Shown here: one piece after another, positions 37,671 to 48,800 of the stretch
How positions within the stretch are numbered: position 1 is the stretch's first letter
How the letters are laid out: each line of letters opens with the position of its first letter
Assembly (NCBI GenBank): GCA_036346355.1
Contig: CM070576.1
Span: forward strand, 10,709,558-10,773,557
Direction of reading: 5' to 3'
Length of the DNA: 64,000 bases
DNA from: Rhipidocladum racemiflorum
Lineage: Eukaryota > Streptophyta > Magnoliopsida > Poales > Poaceae
Notes under the pieces: generated by a model
The model's input: only the letters and a program-made list of their open reading frames with translations
Told to the model about the DNA's origin: nothing
The model's database searches: none
Program-made: the position numbers and the translations under genes

Positions 37671-37913
37671 CAGCGATTGGCTATGGTACACTGCAAAAAC
37701 AATTTATTTTGCTACAAGACACTAGCTAATCGGTCACTAGAATATGGGTTGGGCCCTGGTTAGTGATTTTACAAGTTTTGTAATCTTTAGCTAATTTCTT
37801 TTGTAGTTCATGTATTTGAAAGTGAAGCAACGTAGGAGTGAGATGAGGATTTGAAGTTAGAATTTCCTAATCTGTTTGTATAGTCAGTATGAAATCTATT
37901 AAGGGAAAAGGTT
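37671..37913 (+). mobile_element. 3' internal end of a plus-strand LTR element, with polypurine tract
   Basis: Non-coding sequence of 243 bp ends in AAGGGAAAAGG (37901-37911), a plausible polypurine tract, two bases before TGTAACATC of LTR3a. It is cut on the left by the X multimer. No coding frame is recognisable. Confidence 0.6.
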
Positions 37914-39279
37914 TGTAACATCTCAATTTTTACATCATTAAGTTGGTTTTATGTATTTTTGACATTATGGAATTTTTCATAATTTTATTGGTAAGTAAAG
38001 CTTAATTAGGAATTTATCTAATTAAAAAAGGATTTAATATGGTTAATGCATATATGAAAATTTGTTAAAATTTTTTTTTCTATATGTTCTAATCTATTTT
38101 ACATATTTTTGGGGGATTTTTACCAAATCTATTTGCCATTTATTTTAAGTCCATTTGCATTTCTTGAATTCTCTAAAAAGAAAAAGGATATAAAAATTTC
38201 TAGAAGGCTCTTGTGCTGAAGCCGTGTGCAACTGGCCCAAGCCAGCTAGCCTATTTAGCCCAGACAGCCTCCTAAGATAGCCTAGCTCAGCGCCGACGCT
38301 CGGTCCGTCAGCCCACACGCTTGAGCCGCTGATAGGTGGGGCACACCTATCAGGGTTGTCCTTATCATGTCCGAGCTGCTCGCCATGCTTGATATGGTCT
38401 CCACCTCCGTTCTAGATAGAGCAAAGATTCCTAGGGCTATTTAAGGCGTGCACCATGACCGTATTGAGCCAAGCTTCACAAGCCCTAGGTCAATTTTGTC
38501 CAAGCTGTTGCCACTTTGCAGAGATCTGGAGTTTTGTGCAAGCCCTGTCATCAGAGAAAGGAGCTTGATTCGCCATTTTGTAGGTGAGCACTAGAGCCCT
38601 TGGACATCGTTATGATTGCCGCATCTAGGAATATCTAGGCCCACTTGTTAGGGAATATTCTAGGAATATTATATTTTCTTTCACTTTTTCCAATTTATTT
38701 ATTCAATGAATCTTTTGAGAGTCTGTTCTCCTTCATACTAATTCTGACTAAGAGCGTTAAAGTTTTTAAATTTATCTAAATTCAAGCTCTACCTTATATT
38801 ATATTTTATTTTATTTTTGAATTTTGTTTGGTATTTCCCTTGTATTTATTATGTTTTTCGCTATTCGTTTCGCTTAGACATTGAAGTATCGGGAGCGTTC
38901 GAAGGTGAAGAGTTGATCCAAGACCAAGATCAAGGTTGTTCCAAAGCAAGTTATGTTTTGATCATGTTGAACCCATTTTTACAAATGCTATTTTGTTCTA
39001 TATCTACTGCATGTTATTTCAAGTTATACTTGTTTTCAATTAATTTGAGAATTAGCTATTCAACCCATTTGAAATATATCTACCTTTGTCATTTTCTATG
39101 CCATGATTATTTGTCAACCTAGAACGAATCTTTATTAGTTGGCTGCTAATATAATGCCAATGTCGATTGGTTAGATTGTGCTTAGATTGCGTAGTCATAC
39201 CATGAACCATTGATATCTTTTGAAAGTGTAAATTTAAACTTGACTAATGGTCTATGGAATATCTATTGAAAAGGGCATG
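37914..39279 (+). repeat. LTR3a, plus strand, interrupted by LTR3b
   Basis: Starts TGTAACATCTC after a polypurine tract. It carries the block seen in all LTRs here: GAAGTATCGGGAGCGTTCGA, then CAAGACCAAGATCAAGG and AAGCAAGTTATGTTTTGA (38882-38960). A TATA-like TATTTAAG (38438-38445) is followed 139 bp on by TAG|GTGAGC (38584). It stops at 39279 inside sequence that continues differently in LTR4, where LTR3b begins. A 61-bp reading frame segment or longer ORF at 38817-39122 is LTR sequence and not called. Confidence 0.7.
38438..38585 (+). promoter_or_regulatory. Putative LTR3a promoter and leader donor
   Basis: TATTTAAG at 38438-38445 lies in a GC-rich neighbourhood, with TTTTGTAG|GTGAGC at 38576-38589. 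The layout parallels LTR2 and LTR4. Confidence 0.4.
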
Positions 39280-41034
39280 TGTAACATCCGCATTTTGTAA
39301 TCAAGCTTAATTAGGCTAATTAAGTGTGGATTAGTGCTCTGAAAAGTTTTTGAATCTTATTTTGGAGTTTTTTTGTCTTCGAACTCTGTTTTACTAATTC
39401 GTTCAAATGTTTCCCCCAACGGAGTTCTCGGATCTGTGTCGGGTGGAATCCAGAAGAATGTAATATAGAACCTGAACCTAAGTCTTTAAACTTTCTTCAG
39501 GATCCTCAGAACTTACTCCAAAGGCCCTCTAGATGTTCAAACTAGAGCCGTTGCGAAAACCATAGATTTCTAGAGTTTTCACCGCCGGGCGGCAATCTGC
39601 ATCATGCATGCCCGGTACTATCGGCCAGCGGCAGATGCGGCCGCTTCGGCAGTGCAGGCCGTGGCGATGGGAGCGGGGCCAGAGCCCTTTTTTGCTCCTA
39701 TGCTCGTGCTTATCACCTCACCTCGGTTCCCGTGCCCTCCTACTCCCTCAAAACGCCAGGGGGACACTCCCTCTCTTCCTCCTCTCCCTCCTTTCTTCTT
39801 CTCCTTCCTCTCCTCTTCCTCCTCTCTCTCTCCTTTGAAGCTCTCTCTTCACTCCCACCATTTCCAGCCAGTTGGAGCTCAAGGAGGCCGAGTGGAAGCA
39901 GGAGTGAGGGTGGAGGAGCGTCTCCAAGCAGTCAAGGACCTTCACCAGAGGTAGGTTTTTGAGTTGGGCATAAACCCTAGGTGTAGATGCAAACCCTAGC
40001 TCACCCTCGACGTCTCTCTCTTCTTTCCTTGTTAGTTGAACCCTTGGAACCCTAGTTATTGTGATGAAACGTCGTTTATCGGGTGCTTAGACCTAGGTTA
40101 AGGTTAGAAGAATCCTGTTGCATGATGGAGTTGTTTCGGAAACCCTGATCTACCTTTCGTGAACGTATCCGCTCTAAAGCGTCGCTTCTCGTGTTCTCGG
40201 GAACTTTCCCCGTTGAAGCCCTAGCTCCAGAAAACCGAGGAAGTGACCCGCGAATATATTCACTTTGCCTCGAAGGTCGATTCTTGCGGAAGAATCGAGT
40301 TTGGACTCGATTCGGGACGAGAATCGGGTTTGGGAGTATATTCGGGTTTTCGAGTTTTAGAATTTGATCATCGTGTTTCGAAGGTTCCGGTCGATATCTC
40401 GATCGTGTAGGACTCTAGTGCACTACTGGACCTATTGCACGTGTTACAAATCCGCTGCCTCGGTAGATTCGCAAAAGTTGTACCTTGGGCATTCGGAGTG
40501 ATTTTGTATTCCGAAGTCCCAAAGCTCACAAGTCTAACGCGTATAAGTCCCTATTGCAGTACAGAACCCGTTGCCGCGAAGAAACCCGTGTTTCGACACT
40601 TTTTGGGTCGAAATCCGTTTCCACGTCTTTATCGGGAGTAAAAAGGGTCCAAAAAGCGAGATTACGAGCAAATGGGCTTGGAACTTGACGAGACCTGCGT
40701 GAATAGGTCCCATGGGTCCCCAGGAACCTATCCATGCATGAACGTCGAAATTCCGAATTCAACCGCGCGAAATCTCAGTTTTGGAAACTTTCTCTCTCGG
40801 GGAGACCGGCACTACCGCCGGCTTGATGGCGGTACTGCCGGAAGGCCGGAACTATCGGGGTTGGTCGCCGGTAGTTATTTTCCAGAGAGCACCCCATTTC
40901 GGTTCCGGGCCAGCGACACTACCGAAATCGCTGAACGGTACTGCCGGCCTCAGAGTGCGGCACTACCGCCCAACAGTAGTCGGTACTGCCAGTCAGAGTG
41001 TGGCACTACCGCCCTTATAACATCGGTACTGCCG
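39280..41034 (+). repeat. LTR3b fragment, plus strand, 3' half missing
   Basis: Begins TGTAACATCCGC within LTR3a. It contains a pyrimidine-rich CT tract (39765-39850), a donor-like AG|GTAGGT at 39951, and several CCCTAG motifs. It ends in the CACTACCGCC repeat and then meets an inverted LTR tip at 41035. The expected CCCGACA end is absent. Its insertion into LTR3a would have GCATG (39275-39279) as one target copy, but the partner is not in the window. ORFs in the CT tract are low complexity and not called. Confidence 0.6.
40808..41034. repeat. Degenerate tandem repeat of CACTACCGCC...GGTACTGCC units
   Basis: Four to five units each begin GGCACTACCG(CC) and end CGGTACTGCC, spaced about 40-75 bp. 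The two ends of a unit are near inverse complements (GGCGGTA shared), so each unit can fold back on itself. Confidence 0.6.
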
Positions 41035-41187
41035 TGTCGGGACCCGAATCTGCAAATCCGGACCCTCTGTGTATTCAGCACTAGTCCAGGAACGCGCTAG
41101 TGCACACAGTCTTAACATCGGTAAATATCACAATCATACCACTCGATACTAATAAAGTACTTTAATTAGATAGTCAAACTGGTTGCT
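41035..41187 (-). repeat. 153-bp inverted tip of an LTR4-type LTR
   Basis: TGTCGGGACCCGAATCTG...CAAACTGGTTGCT matches the reverse complement of the last 150 bp of LTR4 (44440-44590) with few differences. It abuts TGTAACA of LTR4 directly. It is a minus-strand LTR remnant cut off after 153 bp; the rest of that LTR is not found on the far side of R1/R2. Confidence 0.75.
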
Positions 41188-41599
41188 TGTAACACCCCAA
41201 AAATTTTGCTTTTCTTAAATTCATGTGTGATTTGGCACTTTGGTGAATTTTTGGAATTTTCTGGAATTTATTTGGATTTATTTGGAATTTATTTGAATTT
41301 ATTCCATTTTGAATTAATTAAAGAATTAAACTTTGCAAATAAAAATTTGTTGAAAATATTTTATTTGAGTCCCAAATGCCCTAAAATATTTTCCAGAATT
41401 TTTCTGGAATTTTTTTGAGTATTTTGCTATTTTTTTTGAATTAAATGAATTACTGGGAATTATTTTGAATATTAAATCGCTGGAAAATCGAACCGGGTCG
41501 GTTACTGTTCAAGCGACCGAGCCCGAGTCAGACTTGAGTTCGAGTCCGACCCGGGCCACGGTCGGGCCGAACCAAGTCGCCCGAGCCCTAACCCCTCGA

Positions 41600-41710
41600 C
41601 CATTGGATCAAGATCCAACGATCGAGATCAGGCCACGTCACCCGAGCCGTGCGCCCCGAGCCCGCACGCGACCGTTGGATCTCGATCCAACGGCCCGCGT
41701 TGCGCCACGT
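41600..41710 (+). promoter_or_regulatory. Two palindrome-N13-ACGT modules in LTR4
   Basis: CCATTGGATC-AA-GATCCAACGA (41600-41621) has ACGT at 41635; CCGTTGGATC-TC-GATCCAACGG (41672-41693) has ACGT at 41707. Both gaps are 13 bp. The second palindrome has perfect 10-bp arms. ACGT lies in GCCACGTCA, a bZIP-type core. Binding is inferred. Confidence 0.6.
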
Positions 41711-41792
41711 CATCGTCGTCTCCGTCCGAATCGCCGCCGGACTCCGCCGCCGTGTGGGACTAGGGCTCCGTCCCGTGCGCGCATGCCGAGGG

Positions 41793-42141
41793 CATTTAAG
41801 TACCGGGTGGTACCCCGAGGACCGCCGTGACCCCGCGCACTTTTTGCCCTAACCCACCGAGCTCTAGCCGCCGTAGGTTCACCGGAATCGCTCGCCGTAG
41901 TTGCGTGAAGCGCCCGCCACGATTTTGTCTCGCCTCGCCGCCGTCCGCCCGTCCTCACGCGTCGAGCCGGTTCGGGAAATCACGGCCAAAGGCGCACCGA
42001 GGGCCTTTCACTTCGCCGGAGCAGCCCCAGAACACCGTCGCGTTGGTCGCCTTCCCCGACCTCGGTGAACCAGCTCCACCGCGTCGCCATCGTCGACTTC
42101 GAGCTTTCTCCGCCATTCGATCCAGATCCGACTGCTACGGT
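41793..42141 (+). promoter_or_regulatory. Putative LTR4 promoter and leader donor
   Basis: CATTTAAGTA at 41793-41802 is the best TATA-like box in the GC-rich block; GACTGCTACG|GTGAGT at 42140 is a near-consensus splice donor 340 bp downstream. With the CAG|ATG acceptors before gag this suggests a spliced leader. Confidence 0.4.
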
Positions 42142-42188
42142 GAGTTCCACGTGCGCCCTAACGCCGTTAGAGCTAGGTTAGATCCTAA

Positions 42189-42363
42189 CCGTTAGATCGG
42201 GATCGAACGGTGTAGATTAGATCTAGTGTTAGGGGTCGGATCCATTTTGGACCGTTAGATCTGGATCCAAAGGCGTGGATTGACCGCGTTAACCCAAACG
42301 CGTGATAACCAGATCTAATCTGGGCCGTTGATTTTCAAATCAACGGCCGAGATTGTGCCACGT
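42189..42363 (+). promoter_or_regulatory. Three further palindromes in LTR4, one with ACGT module
   Basis: CCGTTAGATC-GG-GATCGAACGG (42189-42210) and CCGTTAGATC-TG-GATCCAAAGG (42252-42273) are diverged. GGCCGTTGATTT-TC-AAATCAACGGCC (42323-42348) is perfect over 12-bp arms and has ACGT at 42360, again 13 bp after the AACGG arm. Confidence 0.55.
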
Positions 42364-44594
42364 GTGCCTAGCTGCGCCGCAGCGGCGTGAAGCGTGTCAC
42401 GACACGCCGACCGCGTGTCGAGGGCCCAGCGTCGGCCGCGCCACGCAGCGTGCGTGAGACCCGCCATGGCGGCGTGGCCGAGTCCACGGTAGACCGAAGC
42501 CAAACCATGGACCACGTCCATGAACCGGCTGACGTCAGTAGGCCAATCAGAGGCTGCCACGTTTCCTCGCTGACACAATAATTAATTTCCGAAAAAAAAA
42601 ATGATTTATTAATTCGAAATAATGATTTCAGATTTTGATTCAAACTTCAAACGCTTATAACTTTTGCGTTTCAACTCCGATTTGAGTGATTCAAATTTCT
42701 AAATTTGTATAAAATTGAGATCTACCTAATGATGAATTTTATTTATTTTTTGGACTAAAGTTTTTCTCTGTAAAATTATTTAATTGATTATTTAAACTTT
42801 AAATAATCATAACTTTTGTATTTTAACTCCGTTTTGGGCGATTCCAGTTCCTAAAAATTCATAAAATTATGTTCTCTCTGTTGCCTAAAAATTCATAAAA
42901 TTACGCTCCCCCGTACACTTTTTGCCTATTGTTTATTCGTGTATTGCTATTTGCACGCTTTTCGAGTATACGTTGAAGTGCCGGAAGGATTCGAAGGAGA
43001 AGTATTGACTCAGGATCCAACTCAAGACCAAGAACAAGTACTTTTTGAAGGCAAGTTGTGTTTTGACCATATTGATCCCATTTTGAATCCTATTTTGATT
43101 TAATGTACTGCATGCTAGTTCAAATAGAAAATGCTTTACTTAATTATGGGAGATTAGATAAATGCCAAATTGCTGTATGACACCTTGACTATTTAAATAT
43201 GTGCCATGACCCCGTTGTCACCCTAGTTGTGGATTACTAGTTGGACATTATTAAATTGCCAACATGGGTTTGTAGATCGTTGTAGTATATGGCTTAGACC
43301 TGCTACGTGCTCATGACATGATTTTGGACAAACAAATGTTAACGTTGACTTAATGATATATTGAACCTGTTTTGGAAAGGTATCATGTGATGTTGATGGC
43401 ACGTGGTGCATGGTAATCAACTGGGGTTTGATAAATAGCTTTTGACCGGGGCATGTGGCAAGAATGATCAGGTGGGCCAGTTGCGGCACTGAGAATGTTG
43501 TTTTGGTTCTTCGGGTAGTCTTGCCCTGGTCACCCTAAGGACTTAACCTTGCAAGCCTTTGAACTGAGTCAATCTTGCAACCACATGTCTGTAATGGGAC
43601 GGACATAGTTGATTAAGTTGCTAATAACGTACCTGTGGGACCTCAGGTTGTCAACTACACCCTTTGTGTAAGTTGTACGGGGGAGCGTACCGGGGCTGCG
43701 GCCAGGTACCCATCTAACGGTTGATTGGCCTAAACTTCGCCTTCGCTAAGGGAAGGGTTAGTGTGCAATAACCGGGGAGGCTCACTTGTATTGTTAGAAG
43801 TTTCCGAAAGACTTTGTTACGGGAACTCGCCTTTGTGGTGTTTGACTGTATCTTGTGGGTAAAGTGCATAACCTCTGCAGAGTGAAAAATCTATTCGAAT
43901 AGCCGTGTCCGCGGTATTGGACATCGCTCAGGAATTACAGTCAAGGGTTAGATTTTCTTGAAAATAACTTGGGCTTGAAAGGTTGGGTTTGGTTAAATAA
44001 TGATGTTGATGGAAATGTGGTTTAGGAATGGGAAGGATGTTGATTAAACTCCTTGAAAAGTTATTTAAGCTTTACTTGTTTCTATTGCTTTCGAATCTAC
44101 TTATGCTACTTGTCAAATGATGTTTTACTGCAAATATACCATGAGCTATTCCTTTGTATTAAGCCTTGCATGTAGTATATTAGCTGCATTCTGTGCATGA
44201 CTTGCTGAGTACCAAGTACTCACCCTTGCCACAATACAACACTAGTTGAAGAGGAGACTACACCAGCTTTGGAGGAGGAGTTCCAAGAGGAACCGTCTAC
44301 TTAGGGAGCGAGCCCAGTCAGTTGCCTGTGGTATACTGGATGGCGCCATGATGTTATCTTATTTTCCGCTGCTATTATTTCTCTCTTAATAAGTTTCGCC
44401 CTGCGTGGCGTATATTTGTAACTTGACCATAAGGTCGAGCAACCAGTTTGACTGTCTAATTAAAGTACTTTATTAGTATCGAGTGGTATGACTGTGATAT
44501 TTACCGTTGTTAAGACTGTGTGCACTAGCGCGTTCCTGGACTAGTGCTGAATGCACAGAGGGTCCGGATTTGCAGATTCAGGTCCCGACAGAGG

Positions 44595-44607
44595 TGGTAT
44601 CAGAGCC
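44595..44607 (+). other. Primer-binding site of R1
   Basis: TGGTATCAGAGCC, four bases inside LTR4; complementary to the plant initiator Met tRNA 3' region. Confidence 0.92.
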
Positions 44608-44807
44608 ATACTGACCGTAGGCTCAACCCTAGCTAGAATGGCCGTAGAGGGGTTAAAACCTATTTTCTAAAAGGTTAAAAGTTCGTCAAGATAAGAAATG
44701 ACATCTCGACTTATTCCCTTCTCTCTTTTCTTGTCCCTTGCTGAATTTTTCCTTACCTTGTCACGATTTAAAAATTTCGATTTCTTACGTGAGCACTCTT
44801 GTGACAG
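44608..44807 (+). other. R1 leader, non-coding
   Basis: About 200 bp between primer site and orf0. A pyrimidine-rich run (CTTATTCCCTTCTCTC and TTTTCTTGTCCCTTGC, 44712-44750) precedes CACTCTTGTGACAG, which ends at 44807 exactly where orf0 similarity begins, as a splice acceptor would. No coding frame is conserved with R2. Confidence 0.5.
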
Positions 44808-45527
44808 GTGGAAGGAGAGTTCAACTACGTCGATCTGGAGGTTGGTCACGCCGCGGAACTTTGGCGTATGCTACGGACTCTCGGAGATTTTGAGAAGCCG
44901 CAATACCAAGTGGACGTGATCAGACAAGCAGGATTGATCAAGGCTTGTGACGTGAAGATTGTGGTACCTGCTAGGAAGAAGGGCCCGGGCAATCGCACGA
45001 TACACTGCACTGCCAGGAGGTCCACAATGCAGATGGGTATCCAAGAGGCGTCACGACGAGCAATGCGGCACATTACCCGCATCTACGCCAGAGAGTTGGA
45101 GAGCACGGTGTTCCGATATCATCCGCGCAGCAATAACCTTCTTGACCCGAAGGCGATTCAGGATGAGAATGCCATGGTCACACAGTTGGCACGACTTGTT
45201 GTCGCCCAGGAGGATGTACTCGATGATACAGGCAAGGAGCTACAGAAGGCCCGCAAGGAGATCACGATAGAGAAGAACAGATGGCGGGAAGCTCAGGAGT
45301 ATGTGTCACACCTTCTGCAAAGGATTGGAGAGTTAGAGACGGCATTGTACGCACCAGAGCCAGAGCCAGTACTCGAGCTGCACGAGCCAAACCCGAAGGA
45401 GCCGGAACTTGAGGAGGACACTGCTTCTTCGACTACCACAGATGACACAGTTGCTAGACATGGCGATCGTTTCGCGCCTATGCCGCAGCGTCCGTACCCA
45501 GGCCGTGGAGGTTTTCTCGATGAGTGA
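44808..45527 (+). CDS. orf0: extra ORF upstream of gag in R1
   Basis: 239 codons open, homologous to 53660-54427 of R2. The first codon reads GTG where R2 has ATG, so this copy may have lost its start; the next in-frame ATG is codon 21. The conserved core is the ARRST...MGIQE...SRRAM stretch (residues 69-86) and RELE-TVFR-HPR (95-107). Residues about 118-180 are charged and helix-prone, likely coiled coil. Residues 183-205 are Pro/Glu-rich, and the C-terminus ends GGFLDE as in R2. It matches no enzyme I know. Grass elements RIRE3 and RIRE8 carry an orf0 at this place; function unknown. Confidence 0.7.
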   Translation: MEGEFNYVDLEVGHAAELWRMLRTLGDFEKPQYQVDVIRQAGLIKACDVKIVVPARKKGPGNRTIHCTARRSTMQMGIQEASRRAMRHITRIYARELESTVFRYHPRSNNLLDPKAIQDENAMVTQLARLVVAQEDVLDDTGKELQKARKEITIEKNRWREAQEYVSHLLQRIGELETALYAPEPEPVLELHEPNPKEPELEEDTASSTTTDDTVARHGDRFAPMPQRPYPGRGGFLDE

Positions 45528-45811
45528 GCGTAGGTTCTATAGTGAGACTCCTTCGCTGAGTCGCGTCATAGAATAAAGAGTCACCCTTTAGGTGTTAGAC
45601 TCCAGTGTTAGTTCGATTTGGATTTTCATTGCTTGCTGAGTGTGCAGTATGTGTTGCAAGGCCCCTAGGCATTGTAAGCAACCATACCAAGTTACTATTG
45701 ATTAAAATAATAAAGTTGGACTTTAAGTTACACCTTTCGCCCCGCATAAGTTCCATATTACTTGTCTATTCTTGTTTCCCTCTCATCTCTAAAGCCTAGA
45801 GCAAACCACAG
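45528..45811 (+). other. orf0-gag spacer of R1
   Basis: 284 bp without a gene. It ends CAAACCACAG directly before the gag ATG; R2, X and Y gags also follow CAG at this position. It contains pyrimidine-rich CTTGTTTCCCTCTCATCTC (45771-45789), so a splice acceptor is plausible. Confidence 0.5.
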
Positions 45812-48800
45812 ATGGTGAACACTCGTGGAAACCTTGGAGGCAATGGAAGTGGTTCTCGCCCAGTAGAAAACCCCAATGATGGAGCACCAGCACCGCCACT
45901 GGACATGCAGAATTTTGGAGCATTTCTTGCTGCTCAGACTCAGTTGATGCATGCTATGATGCAACAGATGCAACACGTCACTGCTCAGGCCACTGCTAAT
46001 CAAGTGAATCAGGGACAACGCCAGAATACAAGACTGTCAGAGTTCATGAGGACTCACCCACCCACTTTTTCTGGGAATGCTAACCCGTTGGAAGCCGATG
46101 ACTGGTTAAGGTCAATTGAGAGGAAGCTACACATTGCTCAATGCGTGGGAAATGAGAAGGTACTCTACGCTTCTCATCAGTTGGAAGGAACAGCCGCCGA
46201 ATGGTGGGAGAACTTTTGTGCCACGCAAGAGAACCCTCAAGATATCACATGGGAGGAGTTCACAGCTGCGTTTCGTCAGTATCACGTGCCTGAAGGAATC
46301 ATGGATCTCAAGGAGGAGTTCAGAGCACTGAAGCAGGGTAATCAGCCGGTGGCTGAATACCTGAACAAGTTCACACAGCTTGCACGTTACGCACCTGAAG
46401 ACGTAGCGACAGATAAAGCCAGACAGTCTCGTTTCATGAAGGGACTTAACTCAGGATTGCAGGTGGGATTGATCACCCACACCTTTCCAGATTTCCAGGA
46501 GCTTGTGAATAAGGCGTTTATTCTTGAGGACAAGCGCAAGGAACTGGATGAGAACAGGAAGCGCAGGATGCAACAGCAAGGATCGCGTCAGGGAGCGCAG
46601 CAATGTTTGAGGGTGGTGCCAAATCAGTTTTTCAGATTCCGGCCGCAGAATGCAACCAGGACACCGTCACCAGCACCAAGACCCGTCAATCAGAACTATC
46701 AGACCCCAGCCCCAGCCAGAAATGCCGCTTCAGGCAGTCAACAAGGAACAGTGAGACGCTGCTACAATTGCAATGAGCCAGGGCACTTTGCCAACAGTTG
46801 TCCTAAGAAAACAGCAGGAGTGACCCCAATCCGCGTCAACCTGGGATCCACACCAGCTAGGGCGCCAGCACCAGGAGCCACACCCCAGACCGTGGTGAGA
46901 GGCCGAGTCAACCATATCACCGCAGATGCACTTCAGAATGCCACGGATGTCGTACTGGGTAAGTTACTTGTTAACTCAGTACCTGCAACAGTTTTGTTTG
47001 ATTCTGGAGCTTCGCATTCGTTTGTTTCACAAGGCTTTGCTGCTAAAAATGATTTGGAGATTGCAAGGCTTAAATGCATGCTTTTAGTTCAAACCCCTGG
47101 TTCCGAACTCCGAACGAAAGTAGGATGTTCTGGGGTGAGAATACTAATAGAGGGGATAGAGTTCCTAGCGAACCTTATTATTTTGGAGACCCAGACCTTA
47201 GATGTTATTTTGGGAATGGATTGGTTAACCAAGCACAAGGCCGTATTGGATTGTGGACGAAGGACTATCTCAGTTGAGAGCCCGTGTGGAAAGGTGGAAT
47301 TTCAAGCTACTGCCATTAGAGATGGACAGTTGATGGTTAACAGCACCAAGGCAATCAGCATGGAAGATGTCTCAGTAGTGAATGAGTACCCAGATGTTTT
47401 TCCTGAGGATCTACCTGGTATGCCGCCAGACAGGGACATAGAGTTTGTGATAGAGCTTGTACCCTGTACAGCGCCAATAGCAAAGAGACCTTACCGGATG
47501 TCCACTGAAGAATTGGTAGAGATGAAAAAGCAACTTGAAGAGCTAATGGAGAAAGGATTTATCAGACCGAGTTCGTCGTCATGGGGAGCACCAGTTTTGT
47601 TTGTCAAGAAGAAGGATGGGAGTTTCAGGATGTGCATTGATTACCGTGCACTCAATGAAGTCACCGTGAAGAATAAGTACCCGCTACCCAGGATCGATGA
47701 TTTGTTTGACCAGCTAAGAGGAGCCGGAGTTTTCTCCAAGATTGATCTAAGATCGGGATACCATCAGTTGAAGATCCGATCAGAAGATATCCCGAAGACC
47801 GCATTCTCGTCAAGATACGGACATTACGAGTTTACAGTTATGTCTTTTGGTCTGAAGAATGCGCCAGCATATTTCATGAATATGATGAATAAGGTGTTCA
47901 TGGAATATTTGGACAAGTTTGTTGTTGTGTTCACAGATGATATCCTAATCTACTCCAAGACAGAGGATGAACATGCCGAACACTTGAGGCGAGTATTGGA
48001 AAAGCTGAGGGAACAGCAACTCTTCGCCAAGTTCAGTAAGTGTGATTTTTGGAAGGACAAGGTGGAATTCCTCGGACATGTAATGACCGCAGAAGGAGTC
48101 GCTGTAGACCCAAGCAAGGTAGAAGCTGTGTTGCATTGGGAACAGCCGAAGACCGTGACCCAGATCCGGAGTTTCCTTGGAATAGCAGGTTACTACCGCC
48201 GTTTCATTGAAGGCTTTTCGACAATTGCGAAACCTCTCACGCAATTGCTGAAAAAGGAGAAGAAGTTTGCATGGACGCCAGAGTGTGAGAAAGGTTTTCA
48301 AGAACTGAAGAAACGATTGACATCAGTGCCGGTGTTAGTTCTACCGGATGTTAATCAAAGCTTTGATATTTATTGTGACACATCGCGCCAAGGACTTGGA
48401 TGTGTGCTGATGCAGAATGGAAAGGTCGTCGCTTATGCATCAAGGCAGTTGAGGCCGCATAAGGAGAATTATCCGATGCATGACCTAGAGCTAGCTGCCG
48501 TAGTGCATGCTTTGAAATTATGGCATCACTATTTGATTGGAAACAGATGTGAAGTATACACAGACCATAAGAGTCTTAAGTACATCTTCACCCAATCTGA
48601 CCTGAACATGAGGCAGAGGAGATGGTTAGAGTTGATCAAGGACTACAATGTTGGAATCCATTACCATCCCGGGAAGGCCAACGTAGTTGCCGATGCCTTG
48701 AGTCGGAAAAGCCATACCGTGAGTATGTTGCTAGCCACAAGTCAGGATGAGCTATGTGAGGATTTCCAGAGAATGCAGATTGAAGTCGTACCAGAAGGAT

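Larger units (their letters stand above)
41188..44590 (+). repeat. LTR4, 5' LTR of R1
   Basis: 3.40 kb, TGTAACACCCC...GGTCCCGACA. The AT-rich start is followed by a GC-rich block (41500-42500) with palindrome modules, TATA-like CATTTAAGTA (41793-41802) and donor-like TACG|GTGAGT (42140). Then comes the conserved GAAGTGCCGGAAGGATTCGA/CAAGTTGTGTTTTGA block (42975-43070) and a downstream half resembling LTR1 read on the other strand (GTCAGTTGCCTGTGG, CATGACTTGCTGAGTA). Long frames at 41465-42195 are GC-driven and not conserved with the LTR of R2, so not called. Confidence 0.9.

Noticed and set aside
39604..39954. Possible gene with Ser/Leu-rich protein after a CT tract
   Set aside because: Pyrimidine-rich low complexity open in all three plus frames; lies in LTR3b.
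41465..42195. Overlapping long frames in LTR4, and similar ones at 61028-61627
   Set aside because: GC-rich sequence opens several frames at once; the frames are not conserved between LTR4 and LTR4', whereas the palindromes are.
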